From assembly GCF_019097595.1 (NCBI RefSeq), contig NC_080720.1:24402352-24466351 (forward strand): DNA of 64,000 nucleotides. Direction: 5' to 3'. Positions 23,039 through 34,319 of this stretch are shown piece by piece; the first letter of the stretch is position 1; each line of letters begins with the position of its first letter. The notes under the pieces were generated by a model. It searched no databases. It was not told the origin of the DNA and saw nothing but the letters and a program-made list of their open reading frames with translations. A program made the translations under genes and the position numbers. The DNA is from Hemibagrus wyckioides (Eukaryota > Chordata > Actinopteri > Siluriformes > Bagridae).

Positions 23039-24285
23039 CACTATATTGCCAAAAGTATTCGCTCACCCATCCAAATAATCAGAATCAGGTGTTCCAATCA
23101 CTTCCATGGCCACAGGTGTATAAAATCAAGCACCTAGGCATGCAGACTGTTTTTACAAACATTTGTGAAAGAATGGGTCGCTCTCAGGAGCTCAGTGAAT
23201 TCCAGCGTGGAACTGTGATAGGATGCCACCTGTGCAACAAATCCAGTCGTGAAATTTCCTCGCTCCTAAATATTCCACAGTCAACTGTCAGCTGTATTAT
23301 AAGAACGTGGAAGTGTTTGGGAACGACAGCAACTCAGCCACGAAGTGGTAGGCCACGTAAACTGACGGAGCGGGGTCAGCGGATGCTGAGGCGCATAGTG
23401 CGAAGAGATCGCCAACTTTCTGCAGAGTCAATCGCTACAGACCTCCAAACTTCATGTGGCCTTCAGATTAGCTCAAGAACAGTGCGCAGAGAGCTTCATG
23501 GAATGGGTTTCCATGGCCGAGCAGCTGCATCCAAGCCATACATCACCAAGTGCAATGCAAAGCGTCGGATGCAGTGGTGTAAAGCACGCCGCCACTGGAC
23601 TCTAGAGCAGTGGAGACGCGTTCTCTGGAGTGACGGATCGCGCTTCTCCATCTGGCAATCTGATGGACGAGTCTGGGTTTGGCGGTTGCCAGGAGAACGG
23701 TACTTGTCTGACTGCATTGTGCCAAGTGTAAAGTTTGGTGGAGGGGGATTATGGTGTGGGGTTGTTTTTCAGGAGCTGGGCTTGGCCCCTTAGTTCCAGT
23801 GAAAGGAACTCTGAATGCTTCAGCATACCAAGACATTTTGGACAATTCCATGCTCCCAACTTTGTGGGAACAGATTGGAGCTGGCCCCTTCCTCTTCCAA
23901 CATGACTGTGCACCAGTGACCAAAGCAAGGTCCATAAAGACATGGATGACAGAGTCTGGTGTGGATGAACTTGACTGGCCTGCACAGAGTCCTGACCTCA
24001 ACCCGATAGAACACCTTTGGGATGAATTAGAGCGGAGACTGAGAGCCAGGCCTTCTCGTCCAACATCAGTGTGTGACCTCACAAATGCGCTTCTGGAAGA
24101 ATGGTCAAAAATTCCCATAAACACACTCCTAAACCTTGTGGACAGCCTTCCCAGAAGAGTTGAAGCTGTTATAGCTGCAAAGGGTGGACCGACGTCATAT
24201 TGAACCCTATGGATTAGGAATGGGATGTCACTTAAGTTCATATGCAAGTCAAGGCAGGTGAGCGAATACTTTTGGCAATATAGTG
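23039..24285 (+). mobile_element. Complete Tc1 transposon, copy 1
   Basis: The 1247-bp element has inverted ends of at least 29 bp that begin CACTATATTGCCAAAAGTAT. TA duplications lie at 23037-23038 and 24286-24287. It sits in the C-terminal coding part of L2 copy 1. The ends are intact, so it could still be moved by a transposase supplied in trans. Confidence 0.95.
23173..24203 (+). pseudogene. Tc1 transposase, one frameshift
   Basis: The start is [13 protein letters not shown] at 23173. Residues about 1-55 form the first helix-turn-helix ([18 protein letters not shown]), followed by a [12 protein letters not shown]-hook-like linker and the second HTH. The DDE domain shows WSDGSRFS (first Asp; the usual Glu two residues on is Gly), FQHDCAP (second Asp) and [14 protein letters not shown] (Glu). 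At about 23742-23746 a G tract is one base shorter than the open frame needs (5 G where 6 fit), and the second half continues in the frame from 23751. It ends AAKGGPTSY at 24203. Confidence 0.93.
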
Positions 24286-24624
24286 TACCTCAAGTAGCAC
24301 AGGCTACAGCAGGGGGCAGAACTTTTTCTTTCAAAGCCCCACAGTGGAACAGCCTTCCAATTAGTGTCCGGGATTCAGACACAGTCTCATTGTTTAAGTC
24401 TAGGCTGAAGACACATTTTAGTCAAGCTTTTAATATGTAGTTTTCTTAGGAGCAGATCTGGAAGGTTCATGGGTATAGAGTGTTTGGTGTACTGGGATGT
24501 TTGGATGCTGTCATCTTACCACCCTCGCAAGTCGCTCAGGTTTGCTGACTGTGAAGTGGTTGGTATATCCGGGGAGCCTATAAAATAACTATTGTTATTT
24601 AGAGTGTATATTTAAAGGAAATGA

Positions 24625-24960
24625 CAACACATCAAATTAACCCAAGATCATGCAGTATTTGCAGAGCTTTAATAACTCAAAAAAAAAAATGCAAATCATT
24701 TGTAAACAAATTGTTAATGCTTCGGCTAAATAACATTAAGAAATCAGTATTTAGTGGAATAACCCTGATTTGCATGAGTTTTGGCTCCATGATCTCCACC
24801 AGTTTTTCACATTGCTGTTGGGGAACTTTATACCACTCTTTTTGCAAAAAGCAAACAGCTCAGCTTTGCTTGATGGTTTGTGAACATCCATCTTCCTCTT
24901 CATGACATTCCAGAGGTTTTCAATAGGGTTCACATCTGGACATTGGGCAGTGCTCTCTTA
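24625..24960 (-). mobile_element. Tc1/mariner-type relic, C-terminal end
   Basis: The minus frame has MNPIENLWNVMKRKMDVHKP and SSKAELFAF, the block holding the last catalytic Glu and the helix after it in a second Tc1-like family (NPIENLW...KRK). About 330 bp are present; left of it the CAAATCATTTG and AATAACCCTGATTTGCATGA text may be part of the element's 3' end. No intact inverted ends. It lies at the right margin of the L2 3' UTR. Confidence 0.65.
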
Positions 24961-25499
24961 TTTTTTCCAGAGATGAATATGATGATATTATGATAATATT
25001 ATGATAATATTATTAATATTATACTAATATAATATACATCATACTATTTTTCTTTTCCTGAAGTGTATATACATTTTTTGGTTGACTCTGTGTATATAAA
25101 TTGTGAACATGAAGCCATATTTAAAAAACGAATAAAAGGGAAAGAGCCTCTAGTGGACATAGTATAGTACTGCAGGAGTCAGGTTAAAACCATGTCTAGT
25201 CAGTGGACTGATGAATGTAACAATTTGTTGTGAGCCATCTGAGCATCAGAAAATCATGAAACTAAGCAAACGTACTCACAACCAGTTGTTCTTTCTATGT
25301 AAAACATTTTGAAATATTAGGACTTTCCACTGTTAAGATATAAGACATTACATCAATATAACATTAATTTTTTTCTATTATGTCCTCACAATAGCAACAT
25401 CATTCAAAATATCACAAATTCCTTCACAGTTTCACATCAGCCATGTCCTGACATTATTCTCACTGATTTTCAACCAAATCAGGTGAAAGTAAGCGAAAA
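24961..25499. other. Intron 1, AT-rich, no gene
   Basis: ATGATAATATTATGATAATA-type low complexity at about 24975-25040. Nothing else recognised. Confidence 0.45.
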
Positions 25500-26215
25500 C
25501 ATTAGAGATTTCTAAAAATGACACACTTCCTGCTGCCAGTTGGTAGCGCTATGACTGACACTCACAGTAGTCATGGCCATGTGATCAGCTTTCTTCTCTT
25601 AATATAACGTTGAGGTTTCATGTACATCACTCAATATACACCGAAGTTATTAGCCAGTTCCTGTTTCCTTTTATTCGCCATAAGTTTAAGGGCTTCTCAC
25701 GGCTGAACCGTTTGAGATATCAAAATTCCCTTCGCAATTTTGCATTATCAATGTCTTGAGATCATTTTAGCCTGGGTTTGGTGGCGGTTGTATCAATTCC
25801 CTAGGAGGAGTATTTCAAATTTCATTGGGTGCGTTTTGCAAACAACTCAAAGTAATTCACTTCCTGTGGATTAGACTTAATGACATGTAATGTGAAAGTT
25901 GTTCAGTTCAATGAGATCTAAGTGTGTACCAAGTTTTACATGGATAGGTGCAAGTGTGTATCAGCTATGCAGCAAGATGTTCCAGGGGGCGCTGTAACGG
26001 GTATGTGCCACGCCCAGGGCCGAGCCACAGTGACGTCCTAATGGCCGCAGATTCCAACCTGTCTGCTGATTTTCAAGAGTTTTTGAGCATGTTAAGGGGT
26101 CCAAAATGCCCCGAAAGTTTGAAAAAAACAAAAAACAAAAACAAATTCTAATGAAAACAATAGGGCTTCCACACCTCCTTCGGTGCTTGGGCACTAATAA
26201 TAATATGAAGAAGAA
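25500..26215 (+). repeat. Dispersed teleost repeat ending CAATAGGG...TGCTTGGGC
   Basis: The block contains GGCTTCTCACGGCTGAACCG, CAAGTTTTACATGGATAGGT and GGGGGCGCTGTAACG. It ends with ACAATAGGGCTTCCACACCT, CCTTCGGTGCTTGGGCACTA and an ATAATATGAAGAAGAAG tail. This is a recurring non-coding repeat of fish genomes. The same terminal motif appears at 27800 (CAATAGGGTTCCAGG, GTGCTTGGTCCC) next to a GAA tract, so the tail probably seeded that microsatellite. Class not assigned. Confidence 0.5.
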
Positions 26216-26222
26216 GAATAAC

Positions 26223-26430
<208 letters not shown>

Positions 26431-27660
26431 ACAAGAAGAAATCTCTAAATTTCAAATTTCATACATGTATAACATAAATCCATCACAATTAAGCTGACCA
26501 GTTAAAAATCTTAAATGTGAAACAGAACCAAGGTCAGAATTATAGATTGATACTGCCATCCTATGGTGTAATATGATAATAAACACTGTATTGAAGTGCA
26601 AATACAACATAAAAGGCATGTCATGTTAGCGTCAAATGTTAAGCAGGTGTTTAAACATTTTGATACATTTAGAAGAAAATCAATAAGCAATTTTAAAATG
26701 GAAAAACATTAACTCCACCTCATAACAATGATTATGCCACAAACTGGGCAAAAGTATTCAGATTCATGCCTTGAATATTGCTTTTAAATTTCATGCAAAT
26801 GAAGGCAACCAGTGCAGAGCAATAACTACTTAATTAAAACAAACCATGGCCCAATGAAGTTTAAACTGTTTAAAAATTTGAGAGATAATGTGTTTGAGAG
26901 ATCTCTGGATTGAGAGACAGCTATATGGACTTAACTCTTCCCTCTATGTTTAACCACTCAACAACCTTTGCAGACATCCTAGTACCACTTTTGGTTCAAA
27001 TTCATGTGATGTGCACATTATCATAAATTTGATTTGACATAGCTAAATAGGCCAAAATACAGTTTTATATAGGTTCAGTAACATAATCCAGTTAAGGAAT
27101 GTTTAGGAATGTGAAAGGAATGCCTACCTATTTAATAATGATGAAGGATATGTTTCAGAAGATAAAAAGTAATTTAAAACTCATCCTAACACTGCTAGAG
27201 ATTGAGAGCTGAACGCCATAACCACACAGAATAAGCACTATTTGCCCATCTTATATCTTATAGCCGTATTAGTAAATTAGGCTCATTAAAATTGATTGAC
27301 GTGGTCATGTTGTTTGCAAGTGTCAACATGTTCTCATAATTATTTAGGTCCACACTGTTCTGAGTAGTTTGACACCAAAATTGTGAAGCTAGGACAAAAA
27401 TCCTAGGACACATTCTCAAAGGATTTTTTGCCAGTTCAAATAAAAAATGCACATTATGTAAATTAGTTTAAAATATCTAAATGGTTTTTGGAACTATTTT
27501 AGAAAAATCCACGGAATAAATAGCAAAAATGCACTATAAGAAAGTATTAGCTGAAACTAAGTAAAATAATCGGACTAAACACTGAGTAGCAGAAGGGAGT
27601 ACACTGTGCTGAGCAAACTTCTTGTATGTAGAACCTATGGTTTGGTTTGTCTGTATAGTC
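26431..27660. other. Intron 1, no gene
   Basis: AT-rich, with no recognisable repeat or coding signal. Confidence 0.5.
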
Positions 27661-27672
27661 AGGTTTTGCAGC

Positions 27673-27793
27673 AGAAGAAGAAGAAGAAGAAGAAGAAGAA
27701 GGAGGAGGAGGAGGAGGAGGAGGAGGAGGAGGAGGAGGAGAAGGAGAAGGAGAAGAAGAAGAAGAAGAAGAAGAAGAAGAAGAAGAAGAAGAA
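27673..27793 (+). repeat. (GAA)n(GGA)n(GAAGGA)(GAA)n purine tract
   Basis: An uninterrupted purine strand of about 120 bases made of GAA, then GGA, then mixed, then GAA triplets. All six frames are open through it, which produces meaningless poly-Lys, poly-Glu, poly-Arg, poly-Leu, poly-Ser and poly-Pro frames. It abuts the CAATAGGG terminal motif described at 25500-26215. Confidence 0.95.
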
Positions 27794-29513
27794 TGCAAAC
27801 AATAGGGTTCCAGGCATGATGTGCTTGGTCCCTTAAAAAGCCCAACAAAAGAAACTATGGTCCAGCACCTTAGACCGCTAATTACTGAATGAAACCTCAG
27901 AGTAGAAATTTTAAAAACCTTAAAAACTTGCGATATATTTCTATTAGTATTGTTCAACTTTCATTTGTCATTTTGTCCCTAACAGAAGGAATAAGTAAGC
28001 ATGCTGTTAGCATAGTCCAGTCTTGTTGGTTGACATGATGCTTACCGAGAGATAAATGATAAATCAAAGCACTCCATGAAAGCAGAACAATAATTATTGC
28101 TACCTGATTTGCAAAACACTGTTTTCCTACACTACTGGTATACATACTTGAAAACAACTCTCATCTTAAGCCTACTTGGCAAAAGGACTGTGCAAAAAAA
28201 CCTCACAAATTCTGTTCCTCAGTTCTGCTAACTCCTCTTGTACACCCACACACCTTACAGTGTTCAATATCATTGTTTGCATTATCTCCAAGCTGCTGCA
28301 GAAAGCAAGCTTATTTTGGAGCCTGGTGCGGTGAGATTTTTGTCGTCCAAGTTGCTGAACCACCCAGCAGGATTGTCAGCTATACCTGCTCTATAAGAAA
28401 GCACAGGGATTGTTTTGGACCTTTGAATATACCTCCTTATTGAGCTGCTAAAAGTGGCCAGGGGCTGTGTGAGGCCTGTTTCTAGTTCCTCTTTATAGAA
28501 AATAAAACCTGTTCACAAGAGCAATGATAAGTAAATATATATGTTTAATAACTTGCAAATGAGCACTATCCACTCCTAGTACACTGGAGTCTAAATGTTG
28601 AATCTGAAAAGCAAACAACTACAGAGAATCTCATCAATGTGTCGGCTGTTTTAAAGTCATTATATGCAGAGTAAGACCTGAACATATTTTGACCCAATCT
28701 GACATTCCCAGAAAATGTGCCTTTTCCACTCTTACACTGACATGTCCTGACAAAACATAAGCTACAGAGCACATTTCTCACAAACCACACTTCTGTGAAA
28801 CACTAACTGAAAAATCTGCATCAAGACAGGGTCAATGTACAAAGTCCATCTTGCTAATCAAGCTCTGTGTTTTGCTATAGAAATACGCAAAAATATATTC
28901 AAGCCGTAAAAGATCACATGTGGAGCACGTGTAAATATTACAACTACATCTACAATTTCTGCATTTAAGCTGTTGTGCTGGATGTGCCTTTCCTAAAATT
29001 GGTCAGAAATGTCAGGCCAAATCAAAGCTTTGCTTATCAACAAATAAAACTGCTGACATCGGCATTCTTTCGGCACAGAACAAACAATGACGAAATACGC
29101 ACAAATGCGTAAAATTAGAAATCAAGAGACTTTAAAGAGATTTTAAAAAACTTATTTAAAAACTTCATTATAAGTTTTAATTCGCACAAACTAAGACCAT
29201 TTTCTGAAGAGAATATATTTTTAAACATATAGTTAGTGGCCCCAATTTCAGAATTTTTGTCCATTAATCACCACTAATATGTTAGACAAGATGTCAACAA
29301 GCTATTTATACATATATATAACATAGTTATTTTTGTTCTTTCGACACAGCCGCCAAATAAACCACTTGTTTTAAATAATTAAAAAAAGCGACATTCTTGC
29401 ACGTATTATTATTAGTCGACTAATGATGCCTGGTACAAAATCAGCGAATCCAGTATATATCTCGAATTTATGTCGAACTGATAGATGGATGGTTGAATGG
29501 ATGGATCACTCAC
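27794..29513. other. Intron 1, promoter-proximal part, no gene
   Basis: No repeat family named and no coding frame supported. This 1.7 kb next to exon 1 is the longest transposon-poor stretch of intron 1, so intronic regulatory elements would be sought here first; none is identified by sequence alone. Confidence 0.4.
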
Positions 29514-29859
29514 CGCTTAGTTCAGCGCTCTCCGTGCTGGGTTCCCCGTCCGCTTTGATCGCGCATCGACCGAGGCCGCGCACTAGCTGCTCGAGTGGCA
29601 GCTCTGAGTCTGGCTCGGGGTAACAGCGGAGGCCGCTGGCGCAGCGCGGCGTGTACACACCACACGGTTCTCCAGCCCGGCGTGCACACACCGGGCAGCA
29701 GCCACAGCCCGGCTCACGCACGATCTCAACGCAGCTCTCGGCAGTGAGACACTTTGCCTGGCGCTCGGCGCTACAGCTTGGGCACCGGAACACAAGCTCT
29801 ACACGCGAAGCGTCTGCAAACACCACCAACAGCAGCAGCTCCAAAAGTACGTAAGACAT
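29514..29859 (-). CDS. igfbp2: igfbp2 exon 1 (signal peptide and IGF-binding domain)
   Basis: The exon holds 115 codons plus one base. Residues 1 to about 18 are a hydrophobic signal peptide ([18 protein letters not shown]). Residues about 25-95 are the IGFBP domain with all 12 expected cysteines: FRCPSC, the signature [18 protein letters not shown] and [18 protein letters not shown], ending RGLGRC. The GCGCC motif and the SELPL block mark IGFBP-2. The exon ends AGC G before GTGAGTG at 29513, phase 1, which fits exon 2. The ATG at 29857-29859 is the only Met before the signal peptide. Secreted; binds IGF-I and IGF-II. Confidence 0.97.
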
Positions 29860-30110
29860 AGTAATTGGGTATTTTGCACGACTCTACCCTAGGCTTCAAA
29901 TAAAGTAAAGTGGCAAGTGAAGCGCGCACGCAGACAGGTGAAGTACAACAACTTGGTCTTGGCTCTATGGCCAATCGATGCTTATGAAGTGCTGACATCA
30001 TAAAACAACATCCTGAGAGGAGCGCGCGCAGCTGGGTCAATACAAGAATGCGCTCATGCTGCCCCGCACTTTTTCCCTGGCACCTCGGGCAAGTGATTCT
30101 CTCTCTTCAG
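29860..30110 (-). promoter_or_regulatory. igfbp2: Probable igfbp2 promoter and 5' UTR
   Basis: Directly upstream of the start codon the sequence turns GC-rich with clustered CG dinucleotides (GCGCGCACGC at about 29920, GCGCGCGCAG at about 30020). It contains a CCAAT box on the plus strand (ATTGG on the gene strand) at 29971-29975. No convincing TATA box is placed correctly; a TTTTATGA sits near 30000. IGFBP2 promoters in other vertebrates are GC-rich and TATA-less, which fits. The transcription start is not determined. Confidence 0.4.
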
Positions 30111-30880
30111 CAATTCTGGGCACGTTTACATTCCCTGAATTAACAAACACACATCTCAGAGGTGAACCGGTGATTAACAAACACACATCTCTGAGGTAAA
30201 AAAAACAAAACAAAACAAGACGTTTTGTTTTTTTTTTTTTTTTAGCTGAATAGCAATTTGAGGTATTGGTTACTTTGTACTGACTGAACAATGACCCAAC
30301 TAATCACAATTAAGCTACGTGGGAATGCATGTGTACGAATGCTTCGGACGAATTCAGTAACAGTTTTATGAAAACAGGGGTTTTCACATTTTAAACGAGT
30401 GAATTATCTGAATGACCTAAATTCGCTAACAGACCTAAAAAGAAAATATGAACATGTAAATTTTTTTTATAAACTTTTCTAAAATATTACCTAATGTAAA
30501 TTTGCAACAAAATATTACGCACGCCTAAAGTACTGTAACAAAGCTTATATACTGGAGGACTAGTGAATGCTAATATTAAACCAACAGGAGTACTTATGTA
30601 TACTCTATTAGTTAGCAGGCGTGTCTTAGGACGTTTATGTAGGTACGAGAGAAATAGTCTCACAATAACATGGAATATAAAACAATGCATCTCGCCCACA
30701 CTGACAAACAGTTGTATATACAAATATTGTAAATACATTCGGAAGATACATCTTTTGTTCATTTTTGAATTTAAAAGAATTATACTCAAAAGGATTGTTG
30801 TTGATCTGACTGTTAAATAAGGCAGTCCACCAATTTCAGCTTTGGTATTTGTGTCCGATTCAAAGCATATAACCTTGTTT
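30111..30880. other. Upstream flank, no gene
   Basis: A short direct repeat (AACAAACACACATCTC at 30142 and 30177) and a T15 run at about 30228. No gene or named repeat. Confidence 0.45.
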
Positions 30881-30883
30881 ATT

Positions 30884-31047
<164 letters not shown>

Positions 31048-31796
31048 CCAGTCATTATCAAATTAGAAATCAAATGTATACATCTTACAGGCTAGGTCTT
31101 TTTTTAAAGGAAGCTGGGAGTCCTTACTGGACAAGTGACAATGAAATAATTTATGTGTTTATATTCAGCCAGTTGTTAGCGAGATTTGAATATTTGGCTT
31201 AATAGGTTTTTTACTTTAGTTCATTGCGTAAAGTTAGATTTTTTTTTTTACTGTCATGTGAACAGTATCAAGCGGTCTCAAGCACTTCAGCCACTGACCA
31301 GCATCTGTCATGATACTGGAAGTGAAGGCAGAGGCAAGCATATTTGTTTATTATTTATTTATAGTATAATGAGTAACACAATAGGTGACACATAAACTGA
31401 TGTAGCAAAACACAAACACTGGTAAAGCCTATGAAACAAAAATATAGGATGCAGGGCTATGGAATGCAAAACATCAAACTTGTGGTAGCATAAACGGTTG
31501 CAAGACCAAGAAAGAGTGAGGAATAAGTTCTTTATTATATTAAATTCAAAATAGCTATTTTAATGCTGATGGCTTTCTAAGACAATTATATTGATTCTTG
31601 AGTTAAAATGGCATGGACTGTCAAAATAACAACATTAATCGAAACATGACTACCACTAGTTAATACTTACTAAAATTACTTGCAAGCTAGTTAGCTTTTT
31701 TTTTTTTTGCAAATCTAACCATTTCCTTTTTAGCTTTATATGGTTATTTTTAATATTTGTTTACTTAGTTTATATTTTATATTTAAAGTATATTTG
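31048..31796. other. No feature recognised
   Basis: AT-rich intergenic sequence; open frames are short and have no family resemblance. Confidence 0.45.
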
Positions 31797-31975
31797 GGGT
31801 GGTGGAAGCTCAAGTGGTTAAGGCTCTGGGTTGTTGATAGGAAGTTCAAGCCCCAGTACTGCCAAGCTGCCACTGTTGGGTCCTTGAGCAAGGCCCTCAA
31901 CCACTTGAGCTACCCCTTACACCATTCCTCAGCTTATGCTGTGTGGCCTAACCCTAGACTGGCTCAACAATTGTG
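31797..31975 (+). repeat. tRNA-derived SINE (plus)
   Basis: AAGCTCAAGTGGTTAAGGCT (A-box-like) and AAGTTCAAGCCCCAGTACTG (B-box-like) are spaced about 33 bases apart, followed by CCAAGCTGCCACTGTTGGGT and CCTTGAGCAAGGCCCTCAAC. The layout equals the minus-strand SINE at 3400-3537. Divergence from the ideal boxes suggests an old insertion. Confidence 0.75.
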
Positions 31976-33619
31976 TGGTCCTCAACTTCTCTAAACAAAT
32001 GAATAACCTTAGATGACAAGAAAATAATGCATCAGATTTGAATTTGTAATGGGAATAAATGAACAAACACAACATGCAGAAGCACCTTTCAGAACAAGAA
32101 CTTTAAGCAAATGCATCAGTCTCTCAGAACATTTTGGAGAAAGTTTGGCCCACTCATTATTACAACATTGCTTCAGTTCATTGATGGGTATTAATTTATT
32201 GGGATATGTTTATTCATTTTAATTACATCATCAATTACATCACACTTGAAGAGGTGTACAGGTTTCTGGGTTTTTTTTCTTAATTACATTAAAAATAGTT
32301 ACAATTCATGTTTTCAAATACTGATTCTGAGACTTGTGATGTATACACTGAAAGTTATATTAAACATTTTAAATATGAATTAACTTGCATAAGAGAATTG
32401 AGCATGCAAAATTGATTTATAATTAATTTCTAATAGATCTACAATAGAATAATTTGATGACATTACTACAGTATATATTTTGGAGGACATTACTATATAT
32501 AATAGTTTTAGTAAGAACTATGTAATAATTTTAGTACTTCTTTTCACAGGGAAAAAAATTTAAAATTTAGGATTTTTTAAAAATATATATTTTCTATTCA
32601 ATTTTGGAGGGTGTTCACATGTTAATTAAGAAAAATATCTATTTTTTACAAGAGAGATATTTAATGAAGGACTTTGTCCAAAATACAAAAATAGTTACTT
32701 TTACAGTTGAAAAACTTGAAAGGCCTTTTCAAATATCGTTTTTCTATTTTTCTTAAATTAATGACAGCGAAAGAATTGATGTAATAGGTATAGGACTGAC
32801 CAGAGTAACAGGGTTGCCAGGACACACATTCTTTACACTGCAAATACAATATTTGTTTACATAATACTGTAAGGTTTACATTTTTAAATTGCATTATATT
32901 GTTTTGCACTTACTTGGTACAGTGAAGCATGCTACACTGTTAAAAGATCTAATTTAGATACTAATGGATTTAAGTTAAATAAATAATTGTTTAAATTGAT
33001 ACTTTAAAAATAGTAACATTGTTGACATTGCATGATGCCCTCTCCCCCAGTCAAACCTCATACATCATTAAAAATAAAATAATATAGAAGAGAGAGAGCA
33101 AACTACTTGTGTTTTAACTATAATTACATTTGTGAAATGATGAAACGTCCTGGAAGTGATGTCACTGGAATCTGCCATTATATTACAAGGGTTTTTGGTG
33201 AGGGTAACAGGGCTGACATGAAATCAGGGGACACCAATAAAATTATATTTTACAAAAAGTAATGTATACTTATATAAAAACATTGCTTCACAATGAGAAT
33301 ATACTTAGAACAATATGCAAATGTAATGTTTGTGACATTATGCTTTCAATTTGCAAATTAAAAATCCTGCAAAAAGGGACAGGACAAAAATCTGAATAAA
33401 AGGTATTGCAAGTGTTTTTAAATACAATTGAATTGGCTTTAATTTCATATAATATTAATGAAAGAATATGTAGTAGTGCTAGGTTTTAAATCACAAATGT
33501 ATTTGTTGTTATAGTAATTCTGTTTCTGATTATTTATTAGGGACACAAAAGGCACAACTTCATGGAATGACTTTATATTTGACCCAGACAGTATTACAGT
33601 ACAGTACCTGCTCTCTTTT
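31976..33619. other. No feature recognised
   Basis: Very AT-rich intergenic sequence without named repeats or supported genes. Confidence 0.45.
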
Positions 33620-34319
33620 GTTTAGGATGAGTCATCATCCCTATATCAGTTCAGGTACAAGAAGCCAGTGAGCAGACATCTTTGTACAAATGAAGAGTTA
33701 CTATACTGGTCAAAGTGATTGGAAGTATGCTGAGCTTGTGGCATGGATGAAGCCATTTCCATCTGATGTAAACTGGTATGTTCTTAAAATCTTAAAATCC
33801 CCTACCTACAATAGTGATCAGGATAATTAACCTTCTAGAGTGACCTGTACTGTCCATTCGTTGTCTATTCTGCTGTCCTCAGAGAGCCTACACACTTAAA
33901 TTAAATCAGCACATTAGGCCTTTAGATAATATGTGTACCATAATCATAAACACACTGTATCTGGTGGATGAAGAGGAGCAGTCTAATGGTGATGACAATC
34001 CTCCTGCAGCTTTATATATGAATTTACTCAGTTCATTGCTGCAGTTAAGAGAGAACATATTCATTCACTGTCAATGCAGAGAAAGAAACTGTTTCCACAG
34101 TCTGTGCAACATGAATTATTTAAAGATGTTTTGTTCAAAGAGAACTACGATGATTTCTTACATATAAACTTGAGAAAAATGGCAGGAATATTAAAAGATG
34201 TCCTGAACATCAGAAAGTTCTACAGTCCCCTTGTTTTTGCCTCAAAACACATTACGTCTCCTTATATGTTTAAAAAGTATTGTAAAGCAAAATTTGAGAT
34301 GACAGAACCTGTAGAGTGA
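33620..34319 (+). pseudogene. Possible decayed coding sequence of unknown origin
   Basis: Two pieces read like protein rather than noise. A short frame near 33690-33775 has YYTGQSDWKYAELVAWMKPF. A frame at 34074-34319 (82 codons) has a Lys- and Phe-rich helical composition with LRKMAGILKDVLNIRKFYSP and ends near 34319. Stops and shifts separate them. I do not recognise the family; a transposase or retrocopy remnant is possible, and chance is not excluded. Confidence 0.25.

Larger units (their letters stand above)
16425..24600 (+). mobile_element. L2-clade LINE, copy 1, interrupted three times
   Basis: The L2 pieces are 16425-16672, 17109-17938, 22520-23038 and 24286-about 24600. Joining across each insertion restores L2 text: a NNPTFLFSTVAK block before the polymerase, the reverse transcriptase, then the 'YCNALL...LQLVQNAAARVLTRTRRY' C-terminal block, then a 3' UTR. 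The insertions are a solo LTR, an L1 and a Tc1, each with its own target duplication. The 5' half (ORF1, endonuclease) is missing, so the copy was truncated at insertion, as is usual for LINEs. Confidence 0.85.

Noticed and set aside
23496..24247. Long minus-strand frames opposite Tc1 copy 1 (and the mirror frames over copy 2, 42015-42645)
   Set aside because: They are antisense shadows of the transposase gene and carry no domain of their own.
27534..27957. Poly-Leu, poly-Ser, poly-Pro and poly-Lys open frames
   Set aside because: All are readings of the GAA/GGA microsatellite; none is a gene.
29423..29854. Plus-strand frames over igfbp2 exon 1
   Set aside because: Shadows of the conserved, GC-rich minus-strand exon.
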